Origin: Rhizobium oryziradicis
Lineage (GTDB): Bacteria > Pseudomonadota > Alphaproteobacteria > Rhizobiales > Rhizobiaceae
Assembly (NCBI RefSeq): GCF_001939045.1
Contig: NZ_MKIM01000033.1
Location: 1 to 64,000 of the forward strand
DNA: 64,000 nucleotides
Direction of reading: 5' to 3'
The notes under the pieces were generated by a model that saw nothing but the letters and a program-made list of their open reading frames with translations, did no database searches and was not told where the DNA came from. Of the stretch, positions 42,896-51,417 are shown piece after piece. The position numbers were made by a program, and so were the translations under genes. The first letter of the stretch is position 1. Each line of letters opens with the position of its first letter.

Positions 42896-43765
42896 ATGGC
42901 AGGTGGTTCATCAAACATCTCACGCAAAGGCGCTGCTGCGAAGGCAGCACCACTGCTGCTTCCCGCCTATCTTTGGTTGACACTTGCGATCTTTTTGCCG
43001 CTGTCGGCCATGATCTTCTTCAGTTTTGCAAGCAATATGCCTTTGAGCGGCAAGCCGTGGTCGCTGACGCTCGGTCATTACGGCGCTTTCATCTCAAGCG
43101 ACATCTACGCCAGATTGTTGCTGACCTCGCTCAGACTCGCGTTTGACGTGACATTCTGGTGTTTGGTTTTGGGCTTTCCTGCCGCTTATGTGTTGGCCAA
43201 AGTGCTCAAGGGTCGCAGCCGTGAGGTTGTTTTCCTGCTGGTCATTTTGCCGTTCTGGAGCAACGGACTTGTGCGGGTGTTCTCCTGGGCCATGGTGCTG
43301 AGAAGCGGCGGTATTCTTGATAGCATCTTGAATGCCATCCTGCCGTTCAAGATCAATATTGATCTGATGTATTCCTATCCAGCGGTGATCATCGGCCTTG
43401 TGCACTCCTATGTGCCCTATATCGTGCTCACCTGTTATCTCAGCTTGCAGGCCATTGATGACAGCATCATCGAGGCTGCGCGCTCGCTTGGTGCGTCACG
43501 CTTCACGGTGTTGAGGCGCTTGATACTGCCGCTGTCTCTGCCCGGCATTGTTGCTGGTGCTGTGCTGGTGTTTGTGCCCGTGATCGGATCTTTCATGGAG
43601 CCACGCATTCTGGGTGGTCGCACTGGCACGTTTTACGGCACTGTGATCGAAGACCAGTTTGTTGCCGTCTACAATTGGCCGTTGGGTGCCGCTCTGTCTT
43701 TCATCTTGCTCGCGGTGGTTTTGCTCATTCTGGCGTTGGCGTCGCCCATCCTGCGGAGGTCGTGA
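42896..43765 (+). CDS. PotB-like ABC permease
   Basis: A 289-residue permease with six helices and the docking loop SIIEAARSLGASRFTVLRRL. GGGAGGA lies 7 bases before the ATG at 42896; an ATG at 42875 would precede that site. The stop shares one base with the next start (TGATG), so the permeases are translationally coupled. Confidence 0.92.
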   Translation: MAGGSSNISRKGAAAKAAPLLLPAYLWLTLAIFLPLSAMIFFSFASNMPLSGKPWSLTLGHYGAFISSDIYARLLLTSLRLAFDVTFWCLVLGFPAAYVLAKVLKGRSREVVFLLVILPFWSNGLVRVFSWAMVLRSGGILDSILNAILPFKINIDLMYSYPAVIIGLVHSYVPYIVLTCYLSLQAIDDSIIEAARSLGASRFTVLRRLILPLSLPGIVAGAVLVFVPVIGSFMEPRILGGRTGTFYGTVIEDQFVAVYNWPLGAALSFILLAVVLLILALASPILRRS

Positions 43766-44556
43766 TGAAGAGGCTAACGCGCCTGCTGAACGGTTTTGGG
43801 CGGCTCTATATCGGCCTGCTTTTGGCGTTTCTGTATTTGCCCATCATCATTATGGGGCTTATGTCTTTCAATGCGTCGCCTTTTTATATGCTGCCTCTGG
43901 AGTGGTCGACAATCTGGTATCAGGCGCTCTGGCAGGATCATCAGTTGATCCATGCGGCTTTGAACAGCCTGAAAATTGCGATTTTGACGACAGTCATCGC
44001 CACAACATTGGGCACGTCAGCCTCTCTTGCGCTGTTTCGGTATGATTTCAAAGGCAAGGCAATTTTGCAGGCTTTGCTGTTGCCGCCCATTGCCATTCCG
44101 TGGCTGATCACCGGCACAGCGATGCTGATCTTTTTCTTTGGCGTGGGCATTGGCCGTGGCTTGCATGCCATTCTTCTCGGGCATGTTGCTCTTGCCTTGC
44201 CCTACGTGATCATAGTGGTGAATGCGCGGCTGAAAACCTTTGCACCAGAGCTGGAAGAGGCGGCACGCTCGCTTGGAGCCAACCAATGGCAAGTCACGTG
44301 GCGCGTCACACTGCCTTGGCTTTCGCCCGGCGTAATGGCTGGCGCACTCTTTGCCTTTGCGGTGTCGTTTGATCAGTTTGTCGTTTCCTATTTTCTGGCC
44401 ACACCCGGCCAGACCACGCTTCCCGTGGAGATTTATGCCGCGATCCGCAAGGGTTTTACCCCGGAGATCAACGCCGTCTCGACCATCATCATCGTGGTGT
44501 CCATGGCCCTGATGCTGATCACCGCACGCTTCTACAAATTCGGAGGAAATGACTGA
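43765..44556 (+). CDS. PotC-like ABC permease
   Basis: A 263-residue permease with FLYLPIIIMGLMSFNASPFY after the first helix, typical of PotC, and docking loop ELEEAARSLGANQWQVTWRV. GGAGG lies about 6 bases ahead of the ATG at 43765; a longer frame to 43675 overlaps the preceding gene. It ends in TGATG with the ATPase start. Confidence 0.92.
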   Translation: MKRLTRLLNGFGRLYIGLLLAFLYLPIIIMGLMSFNASPFYMLPLEWSTIWYQALWQDHQLIHAALNSLKIAILTTVIATTLGTSASLALFRYDFKGKAILQALLLPPIAIPWLITGTAMLIFFFGVGIGRGLHAILLGHVALALPYVIIVVNARLKTFAPELEEAARSLGANQWQVTWRVTLPWLSPGVMAGALFAFAVSFDQFVVSYFLATPGQTTLPVEIYAAIRKGFTPEINAVSTIIIVVSMALMLITARFYKFGGND

Positions 44557-45626
44557 TGGCCAGTGTCGAGGTCAAAAACATCTCCCGCAGCTTTGGCCTT
44601 TATAAAGCGCTGGACAGTGTTTCCATTCGTTTTGAGGATGGTGGTTTCTATGCACTTCTCGGTCCCTCCGGCAGCGGAAAAACCACGCTTTTGCGCATGA
44701 TCGCAGGTTTCGATTTTCCTGATCAGGGCCAAATCGAAATGAACAATGAGAGCGTTGAGCAGGTGCCACTGGAAAAGCGCAATATTGGCATGGTGTTCCA
44801 AAACTATGCGCTGTTTCCCAATATGAATGTGTTCGACAATGTGGCCTTTGGCTTGAGTGTTCGCGGGCTGGCGCGGGCTGATATTCGCAAACGTGTTGGT
44901 GATGCGCTGGATCTTGTGCAATTGGCCCATTTGGGTGCGCGCCGTCCTCATCAGCTTTCAGGTGGCCAGCGCCAGCGCGTGGCACTGGCGCGTGCCATCG
45001 TCATCAATCCTCGCGTGCTCTTGCTTGATGAACCCCTCGGTGCGCTCGATAAATCGTTGAGACTGGACATGCAGGTGGAACTCAAGCGTATTCAGCGCGA
45101 GATCGGCATCACCACCATTTTCGTCACTCATGATCAGGAAGAAGCCCTGACCATGAGTGACCGCATCGGTATTCTTCGCGCTGGCCAACTGATTGAGGAA
45201 GGCACGCCAGAAGAGATTTATAACCGCCCCCGCACTTCGTTTGCGGCCACATTTTTAGGCGAGGCCAATATTTTTGAAGGGGTTTGGAAATCCGGAGCGC
45301 TTGAACTCGCTGATGGCAATCGCATCCCTTTGCCGGGCCATGTCAGTCTCGGCTCGGATGGCGCATCTGGTCGCTGCATGGTCAGGCCTGAGCGCATCAA
45401 AGTGCTGACAGGCCATGACCAGAAACCTCTCAATCCAACAGACACAATGCTGACAGGCCATCTGACGCGTCGGCTGTTTTCAGGCAACTGGACAACGCTG
45501 TTTGTTGATCATGCGGGCCAGAGCCTGCGTGTGGGCGTTCCCAACGATAGCCCTTTGCCAATTGCTGAGGGCGATGCGCTCACCCTGACATGGACGGCTG
45601 ATAGCGCGGTGCCATTGCGGCATTGA
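44556..45626 (+). CDS. PotA-like ABC ATP-binding protein
   Basis: A 356-residue ATPase with Walker A GPSGSGKTT, Q-loop FQNYALFPNMNV, signature LSGGQRQRVALARAI, Walker B LLLDEPLGALD, switch His in FVTHDQEEAL and a TOBE-type C-terminal domain. It is the last gene of the seven-gene GntR, glycohydrolase, kinase and transporter operon. Repeats follow at 45726. Confidence 0.93.
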   Translation: MASVEVKNISRSFGLYKALDSVSIRFEDGGFYALLGPSGSGKTTLLRMIAGFDFPDQGQIEMNNESVEQVPLEKRNIGMVFQNYALFPNMNVFDNVAFGLSVRGLARADIRKRVGDALDLVQLAHLGARRPHQLSGGQRQRVALARAIVINPRVLLLDEPLGALDKSLRLDMQVELKRIQREIGITTIFVTHDQEEALTMSDRIGILRAGQLIEEGTPEEIYNRPRTSFAATFLGEANIFEGVWKSGALELADGNRIPLPGHVSLGSDGASGRCMVRPERIKVLTGHDQKPLNPTDTMLTGHLTRRLFSGNWTTLFVDHAGQSLRVGVPNDSPLPIAEGDALTLTWTADSAVPLRH

Positions 45627-45725
45627 TCACGCAGGCCGCGTTCAGTTTTGTGTCAGCATTGCGCCATAACACCCCCCTGAACATTTCGTTTGAACCTCGC
45701 GAGGCTGCATTGCGCGTGAAAACTA

Positions 45726-45770
45726 GAGTCTGTCAGGGAAAACCGGATTCCACTTTTTCCTGACAAACTC
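45726..45770. repeat. GTCTGTCAGG-family hairpin
   Basis: GAGTCTGTCAGG plus AAAA pairs with TTTTCCTGACAAACTC around a short loop, 100 bp after the PotA-like gene. It belongs to the same dispersed family as the hairpins at 19433, 34179 and 53151, and may end the operon transcript. Confidence 0.6.
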
Positions 45771-45799
45771 GAAGCGATGGATCGGCTGAAAATCGACTA

Positions 45800-45837
45800 C
45801 ATAATTCTTTAAATCGGAGTCAACTTAAAGAATTATG
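45800..45837. repeat. CATAATTC-family palindromic intergenic repeat
   Basis: Perfect 13-bp arms CATAATTCTTTAA and TTAAAGAATTATG flank a 12-base centre beginning ATCGGAGTC. A close relative with TCGGAATCGA at its centre lies at 60076-60119. In both places the next block contains a TACAGCG segment, so the two elements form one composite repeat. I recall similar repeats in Rhizobiaceae genomes. Confidence 0.65.
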
Positions 45838-46141
45838 CAGAAAATCAAAAGTGTTACAGCGTTCTTTGCGCAGTTGATAAAATGCAAGGCTCTGTAAATT
45901 GTTAGCTTATCTTGCTGCGCGCCTGCACAGCCTGCCCGATATGCCCAGCAATGGTTCGCCGCTGCACCTTCTATCGATGTGATAGTTTTCTTTCTTAAGT
46001 GATTCAAAATGTGGAGAAAAATTATGCAGTAGCGCAGGTCGCAGGCGCGTGTTATCCGAGAAAAATTGGCAGACTGAAGAGTGCTTGTCACGCCGCACGG
46101 CTGGTCCTTGAAGATGAAAATACTGTGAAAGCTTTAGTAGA
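45838..46141. other. Upstream region of the glycosyltransferase, no further gene
   Basis: After the palindrome comes the decayed GTTACAGCG...GCTCTGTAA companion block (about 45853-45896), then roughly 240 bases with no supported gene before the glycosyltransferase start. Confidence 0.4.
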
Positions 46142-47542
46142 ATGAACAAGGATCGTGCCATTGTTTGGGGTTTGCTCTCGCTCCTCATCTTGAGATTGCT
46201 GGCGATGCTATGGGTGCCGCTCACGGACCCTACAGAGGGGCGTTATGCTGAAATTGCCCGCAAAATGGTCGAAACCGGCAACTGGATAACACCGCAGTTT
46301 GATTATGGTGTGCCCTTTTGGGCAAAGCCGCCATTGCATACCTGGGTGTCGGCGGCAGGAATTGCGCTGTTTGGTGCCAATCCTTTTGCCGCAAGACTTG
46401 GCATATTGATGGCAACCCTCGCAACACTGGCTATCCTGTGGCGCTGGGGATGCTCGATTGTCGAGCGGCGAACGGCCTCGGTGGCCGTGTTGTTAACCGC
46501 AAGCTCCGGGCTGTTTTTCGTCTGCGCTGCCTATGTTCAAACCGATATGCTCCTGACACTTGGTGTCGTTGCCTGCATGGCGGGCTTTTATGGTGGACTG
46601 AAAGGTGATCGCCGTTGGGGATGGTTGTTTTTCATAGGGATCGTTATTGGCCTTTTGGCGAAAGGCCCTGTTGCAGGCGTTCTTTCAACCTTTCCCATTT
46701 TTATCTGGATGCTCTGGCGCGGCGGCTGGCGCGATCTTGGCCGTTTGCCTTGGGTTGGCGGCACAATCATGTGTGTGGTGCTGGTTGTGCCATGGTACGT
46801 TGCGGCAGAAATCGCCACGCCGGGCTTTCTCCACTATTTTCTGATTGGCGAACATATCCAGCGCTTTTTACAGCCGGGCTGGAAAGGTGATCTTTACGGT
46901 GCGGGTCGCGAACAGCCAAGAGGAACAATATGGTTGTTCTGGATTGCAGCCACCTTGCCTTGGAGCCCGCTTATCCCGCTTTTGATCTGGCGTCAGCGAA
47001 AGGGGAGCATGCGTGACAAAGATGGTCTGCGGCTCTATCTTTTGCTGTTTGCCCTCACGCCGCTGTTGTTTTTTACTGCAGCTGCCAACATTTTGATCGC
47101 CTATGTGCTGCCCGGCATCCCCGCCGCAGCCCTGCTTGCTGCGATCTTGTGGGCCCAAACCGGGCGCTCTGGTGTGCGCTGGATGACGATTGGCATGATT
47201 GAAATCGTGGTGCTTGCGCTGATGGTCATTGGTGCTTCGTTTATGAGCATCAGCACCTCGCCCCTGCCCAGCGACGGCCCGATTGTGTCGGCCTATTCGG
47301 GGCAAGGTCGCCTTGCTATCCTCGATTCACGCAGCTTCTCTGCCGAGTTTTACACCAAGGGCAAGATTACCAGATTTAAAACACCGAATGAGCTTGCCCA
47401 GTGGATGAAGCCCGGCGACGGTGTGTTGGTGCGAAAAGATGAGCGCGCCGCCTTTGTTGCTCGTTTCGGAACCTCCGTTCACCCGTCTATAGAGGATGCA
47501 AATTACATTCTCTTTATCTGGAATGGCCCTGTCAAAACATAG
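46142..47542 (+). CDS. ArnT-like glycosyltransferase (GT39/GT83 fold)
   Basis: A 466-residue polytopic membrane glycosyltransferase. The first periplasmic loop has the diagnostic DPTEGRYAEIARKMVETGNW with the catalytic-type Asp/Glu and is followed by PFWAKPPLHTW. About ten helices and a C-terminal periplasmic domain of about 90 residues follow. Family members use a polyprenyl-phosphate sugar to glycosylate lipid A or other envelope molecules. The acceptor here is unknown and no arn genes are nearby. The ribosome-binding site is weak. The gene stands alone. Confidence 0.82.
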   Translation: MNKDRAIVWGLLSLLILRLLAMLWVPLTDPTEGRYAEIARKMVETGNWITPQFDYGVPFWAKPPLHTWVSAAGIALFGANPFAARLGILMATLATLAILWRWGCSIVERRTASVAVLLTASSGLFFVCAAYVQTDMLLTLGVVACMAGFYGGLKGDRRWGWLFFIGIVIGLLAKGPVAGVLSTFPIFIWMLWRGGWRDLGRLPWVGGTIMCVVLVVPWYVAAEIATPGFLHYFLIGEHIQRFLQPGWKGDLYGAGREQPRGTIWLFWIAATLPWSPLIPLLIWRQRKGSMRDKDGLRLYLLLFALTPLLFFTAAANILIAYVLPGIPAAALLAAILWAQTGRSGVRWMTIGMIEIVVLALMVIGASFMSISTSPLPSDGPIVSAYSGQGRLAILDSRSFSAEFYTKGKITRFKTPNELAQWMKPGDGVLVRKDERAAFVARFGTSVHPSIEDANYILFIWNGPVKT

Positions 47543-47564
47543 ATCTGCCAAAACATAGATCTGG
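47533..47564 (+). repeat. 16-bp tandem duplication across the glycosyltransferase stop codon
   Basis: CAAAACATAGATCTGC is followed directly by CAAAACATAGATCTGG. The first copy contains the TAG stop of the glycosyltransferase, so the duplication left the protein unchanged. Confidence 0.7.
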
Positions 47565-47692
47565 CGAAAGCTTCAGAATGCGTGTGGATGGTGGTGATTG
47601 CCCAACCATTGAGAAAAGCGTTTAACAGCAGAGTTGGAGCGTGAACAAAAACCGCGCAGGATCGTTAGCCTGTGTGGCGAATGGAGATTGAT

Positions 47693-48175
47693 ATGAGTGT
47701 TGCGTTTACCAAAGAAGACAGTGCTGAGACAGCAGCGGAAACGCAATTGCCCGAGCGCCCCATTTCGCCCCATCCCAATTTTGTCACGCTATCGGGATTA
47801 AAAGCGCTGGAATTACAGCTGACGCAAGCCCGCGCTGACTATAATGTGGCGAGCACCATTGAGGATGTCAATGAACGGCGGCGTCAAATGGCAAGTCCAT
47901 TGCGCGACCTTAATTATTTTACGGAACGGCTCCATACAGCGCAGGTCATGCCTGAACCAGCCACGGGCGGTCGCGTAGCCTTTGGCAGCACAGTTACCTT
48001 TGCGCGCGACGATGGGCGCGTGCAGACCTATCGGATTGTTGGAGAGGATGAAGCCGACCCGAAGGCGGGGTCAATTTCCTATGTTTCCCCTGTTGCAAAA
48101 GCTTTGATGGGAAAATCGGTCGGCGATGAGGTCAGTCTGGGGCCGCAGGCTTTGGAAATTACAGCCATCAGTTAA
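47693..48175 (+). CDS. GreA/GreB C-terminal domain protein (Rnk-like)
   Basis: A 160-residue protein. An N-terminal acidic or polar tail of about 25 residues is followed by a helical region (LKALELQLTQARADYNVAST, then ERRRQMASPLRDLNYFTERL) and a GreA-type FKBP-like C-terminal domain (GSTVTFARDDGRVQTYRIVG, AKALMGKSVGDEVSL). The coiled-coil is too short and lacks the paired acidic tip of true GreA, so an Rnk-like RNA-polymerase-binding protein is more likely. GGAGATTGAT precedes the ATG at 47693. Confidence 0.82.
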   Translation: MSVAFTKEDSAETAAETQLPERPISPHPNFVTLSGLKALELQLTQARADYNVASTIEDVNERRRQMASPLRDLNYFTERLHTAQVMPEPATGGRVAFGSTVTFARDDGRVQTYRIVGEDEADPKAGSISYVSPVAKALMGKSVGDEVSLGPQALEITAIS

Positions 48176-48277
48176 CGCCGAACACCTCGCATCTTTTTGG
48201 CTGAGGTGGCGCTGCTCTATTGAAACCCAGGCATCCTCCTCCTTTGCATGCAATGGTGATCGAAAGGTTGACTCCGA
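48176..48277. other. Intergenic before the FCD-type GntR
   Basis: A loose hairpin (CACCTC...GAGGTG, about 48184-48209) follows the GreA-like gene. Nothing else was identified. Confidence 0.35.
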
Positions 48278-48306
48278 TTGTTGACTATGGTTGATTGTTG
48301 ACAATC
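48278..48306. promoter_or_regulatory. Operator of the FCD-type GntR
   Basis: GATTGTTGAC occurs twice, 15 bp apart (48278-48287, 48293-48302). The second copy runs into a 14-bp perfect palindrome, GATTGTTGACAATC (48293-48306). The core TTGT-N2-ACAA fits the usual FadR-subfamily site. It lies 25 bp upstream of the regulator start. Confidence 0.6.
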
Positions 48307-48330
48307 GATCACCGAGTGCGAAGGCCCGCC

Positions 48331-49038
48331 ATGACCGTTTCACAGTCGCAGAATTTTATGCGCGTGCCAAAGGCGACGTTTCGTGCGCATATTGCCGATG
48401 GCTTGCGAAACGCGATTTTAAGCGGAGAAATTGCGCCGGGTGCACAGGTGACAGAGCAAAGTCTGGCCGAGCAGTTTGGCGTTAGCCGTGGGCCATTGCG
48501 AGAGGCCATGCGCCAACTGATTGATGAAGGTCTTCTTGTGACCGTACCTTACACCGGTACCCATGTGGTGGAGCTTTCTGTTGAGGATGTTCGGGAGATT
48601 TATTCTCTGCGGGTGACGCTCGAGATATTTGCATTTGAATTGGTCTGGTCACAGCGTGATGAGGGTTTTCGGCGTGGTCTTCTGGCCCGCCATGACGCCC
48701 TCACGCATTGCATTGATGCACAGGATGATGTCGGCAGCATTCATGCAGAGCTTCAGCTTCACGGCTTTGTTTATGAGGCGTCCGCTCACAAAATTCTGAT
48801 CAAGACATGGGAAAGTATCCGCGGCCGTCTTCAACTTTACTGGGCAGCCCATCATCGTGCCCACGGAATTCGCGGCCCGCGCCGTGATGGTCACGACAGC
48901 TATGTCGCCACAGCACTTGGTGAGGATCTGGCCGCGATGCGCGCGGAAATCCACAACCATATGGCTCGGGGCGGGCAGCAGACGGAAGATTTCCTGTTGG
49001 GTCTGGCAAAGCACAAAGACCCAGCCACGTTTGCATAA
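48331..49038 (+). CDS. FCD-type GntR regulator
   Basis: A 235-residue regulator with a GntR winged helix (HIADGLRNAILSGEIAPGAQ, EQSLAEQFGVSRGPLREAMR) and an FCD effector domain (HAELQLHGFVYEASAH and a later HNHM segment as likely metal ligands). GAAGG lies 7 bases before the ATG at 48331. It is followed after 62 bp by an amino-acid-type ABC operon in the same orientation and is the probable controller of that operon. Confidence 0.9.
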   Translation: MTVSQSQNFMRVPKATFRAHIADGLRNAILSGEIAPGAQVTEQSLAEQFGVSRGPLREAMRQLIDEGLLVTVPYTGTHVVELSVEDVREIYSLRVTLEIFAFELVWSQRDEGFRRGLLARHDALTHCIDAQDDVGSIHAELQLHGFVYEASAHKILIKTWESIRGRLQLYWAAHHRAHGIRGPRRDGHDSYVATALGEDLAAMRAEIHNHMARGGQQTEDFLLGLAKHKDPATFA

Positions 49039-49100
49039 AAACCATCATAAGAAGCCTTAAAGGCCATTGAACAGGTTATGAACCACAGAGGACGAACTCC

Positions 49101-49934
49101 ATGAGCACCAATCGCAGAACATTTATGGCCCTATCCGCAACTGCCCTGGCCAGCAGCGCATGGCCAGCATTTGCGCAAGGCACATCGACGCTCGACCGTA
49201 TCAAGCAGGACAAGCAACTTCGCATCGGTGTGACCTCGGCAGAACCATGGTTTTTCAAAGATCCGATGACGGAAAAATGGACCGGTGTTGGCGTTGCCAT
49301 GGGTGAAAAGCTTGCCGCCAATCTTGGCGCAACTCTGGTGCCGGTTGAAACCACCTGGGCCAATGCAGTGGCGGCGTTGCAGGCCAATCAGATTGATCTG
49401 ATGTTTGTTCTGGACCCCACCGAAGAGCGCAAAAAGGCAATCGATTTCCCCGAAGCTCCGCTGTTCTATTATGCCATGGGCGCGCTGGTGGCGCAGGATT
49501 CGCCCATCAAGTCATGGCAGGATATCGATAAATCCGGCATTCGCATTGGCGTCACCTTGGGCACGTCGCTCGACAAGAACGTGACAGCCATGGTCAAGAC
49601 GGCGGAAATCAACCGTTTCTCCAACAATGATGAGGCCATTGCCGCTTTCGCGTCTCGCAGGGTTGATGTGGTGGTGCAGTTTCACCCCGCTCTGGTGGTG
49701 CAATATGCCCGCCTGAAACTGGGCAAGGTGATTTTGCCAACGCCTGTTAATCCCGTTGCCACCAGCGCAGGCCTTCGCAAGGAAGCCAACCCGGCTTTCC
49801 GCGATTGGGTGAGCGAACAATTTGCCACGCTCTACAAGGAAGGCGTGCCAGATCAAATCTTTGATGCCTATTTGAAATCAAAGAACATTGATCCGAAGGG
49901 CATTCCCGGTCTGGTCAAGGAAGCCTGGCAATAA
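49101..49934 (+). CDS. Amino-acid-type periplasmic binding protein
   Basis: A 277-residue family 3 binding protein. The N terminus MSTNRRTFMALSATALASSA ends near FAQG at residue 27. The NRRTFM start resembles a twin-arginine signal, though a Sec route is possible. The mature part has LDRIKQDKQLRIGVTSAEPW, ALQANQIDLMFVLDPTEERK and SGIRIGVTLGTSLDKN, typical of polar amino acid transporters. It opens a four-gene ABC operon followed by an aminotransferase-fold gene. Confidence 0.92.
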   Translation: MSTNRRTFMALSATALASSAWPAFAQGTSTLDRIKQDKQLRIGVTSAEPWFFKDPMTEKWTGVGVAMGEKLAANLGATLVPVETTWANAVAALQANQIDLMFVLDPTEERKKAIDFPEAPLFYYAMGALVAQDSPIKSWQDIDKSGIRIGVTLGTSLDKNVTAMVKTAEINRFSNNDEAIAAFASRRVDVVVQFHPALVVQYARLKLGKVILPTPVNPVATSAGLRKEANPAFRDWVSEQFATLYKEGVPDQIFDAYLKSKNIDPKGIPGLVKEAWQ

Positions 49935-50051
49935 GCCGATAGACTTGCGGGAGGGCTTTGTTCTTCCCGCCCAATATCACCTCGCAATAAAACGACGCTC
50001 GCCAGTATCCTGAGCGACAAGGGCTTCGCACGTCTAAAGGGTTCAGCCGTT

Positions 50052-50717
50052 ATGAACTACCAATGGGATTTTTCCGGTGTCTTTGCGAGGTGGGATCTGC
50101 TGCTCACAGGCTTGGTCAATACGATTAAAATCGCTGGGATTTCGATTGTTCTCGGCGTGCTGGTGGGCCTTGTTTTGGCCTTTGCCAAGCTTTCGCCGCG
50201 CCGATATTTCTCCTTGCCTGCGTCGATTTTCATCGAGTTTTATCGCAACACACCGCCGATCATTCATTTTTTCTGGTTCTTTTATGCGCTGCCGATGCTG
50301 GCCAATATTAGCCTTGATCCGTTCACGGCTGCGGTTTTGGCGCTCTCCACCCAATCGGGCGCGTTTTATGCCGAAGTGTTCCGAGGCGGCATTGTCTCGA
50401 TCGAACAGGGGCAATGGGAAGGGGCAAAATCGCTTGGCATGAGCCATGGGCAGATGATGCGCCGGATTATTCTGCCGCAGGCGATGACCCGCATGTTTGC
50501 GCCTTTTGTCGAGCGCTCGTTTGAGCTGACCAAAACCACGGCGCTGGCTTCAACGCTGGCCTATGCCGATCTTCTCTATCAGGCGATGATTGTGAACAGC
50601 GAGACGTTCCGACCACTGGAAGTCTACACCACAATTGCCCTGATGTATGTCATCTTGCTGGTCACGGCCAGCACGCTCGCGCGGATCGCTGAAGCGCGTC
50701 TGACAGCCTACCGCTGA
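50052..50717 (+). CDS. Polar amino acid ABC permease (HisM/GlnP-type), first
   Basis: A 221-residue permease with the family segments FIEFYRNTPPIIHFFWFFYA, FYAEVFRGGIVSIEQGQWEG and the docking loop EGAKSLGMSHGQMMRRIILP. It lies 117 bp after the binding protein and 11 bp before the second permease. The two probably form a heterodimer. Confidence 0.93.
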   Translation: MNYQWDFSGVFARWDLLLTGLVNTIKIAGISIVLGVLVGLVLAFAKLSPRRYFSLPASIFIEFYRNTPPIIHFFWFFYALPMLANISLDPFTAAVLALSTQSGAFYAEVFRGGIVSIEQGQWEGAKSLGMSHGQMMRRIILPQAMTRMFAPFVERSFELTKTTALASTLAYADLLYQAMIVNSETFRPLEVYTTIALMYVILLVTASTLARIAEARLTAYR

Positions 50718-50728
50718 GGAATGTTGCG

Positions 50729-51394
50729 ATGAATTATCAAATTGATTTTCCGCTCATCCTTCAAAGCCTGCCCGTCTTGTTTCGCGGCTTGCTGGTGACG
50801 ATTGAGCTGTGGGTGCCGAGCATTCTTCTTGGGTTGGCGGGTGGATTTTTGCTGGCTTTGGCGCGGCTATCGAAACGCAAGGCGCTTCGAATTCCAAGCC
50901 TCGTTTACATTGAGCTGTTTCGCGATACGCCGGTGCTGATCCAGCTGATCTGGTTTTTCTATGCCTTTCCAATCATCATCGGCGTGCAATTGTCACCCTT
51001 TACCGCAGCACTGCTGGGTCTGGGGCTGAATACGTCGGCCTATAGCGCCGAGATTTTTCGAGGTGGCATCCAGTCCATCGGTCATGGGCAATGGGAAGGC
51101 GCAAAGGCGCTGGGCATGCGCCAGTCCAAAATCCTGCGCCGGATCATTTTGCCGCAGGTGTTCAAGCGCATGCTGCCGGCCTTTACCAACCGCGCAATTG
51201 AGGTTGCGAAAATGTCATCGCTGGCATCGGTGCTCTCAGTGCATGAGCTGATGTATCAGGGGCGGTTGTTGAGTTCGACCTATTACCGCCCGCTCGAAAT
51301 TCTCACCACGGTCGCCTTCATTTATTTCGTTCTCATCTACCCCGGCACATGGCTGTCTGCGCGCCTTGAAAAGCGCCTTGCGGCAAAAGCCTGA
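50729..51394 (+). CDS. Polar amino acid ABC permease (HisM/GlnP-type), second
   Basis: A 221-residue partner permease with YIELFRDTPVLIQLIWFFYA, SAEIFRGGIQSIGHGQWEGA and docking loop GAKALGMRQSKILRRIILPQ. GAGG precedes the ATG. It has the same length as its neighbour, which suggests an old tandem duplication. Confidence 0.93.
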   Translation: MNYQIDFPLILQSLPVLFRGLLVTIELWVPSILLGLAGGFLLALARLSKRKALRIPSLVYIELFRDTPVLIQLIWFFYAFPIIIGVQLSPFTAALLGLGLNTSAYSAEIFRGGIQSIGHGQWEGAKALGMRQSKILRRIILPQVFKRMLPAFTNRAIEVAKMSSLASVLSVHELMYQGRLLSSTYYRPLEILTTVAFIYFVLIYPGTWLSARLEKRLAAKA

Positions 51395-51417
51395 TCCTGC
51401 TGGTTAAAGGAGCCCCC

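Noticed and set aside
41817..45626. Firm assignment as a spermidine/putrescine transporter
   Set aside because: The family similarity is to the Pot class as a whole; operon partners act on sugars or nucleosides, so polyamine specificity is not supported.
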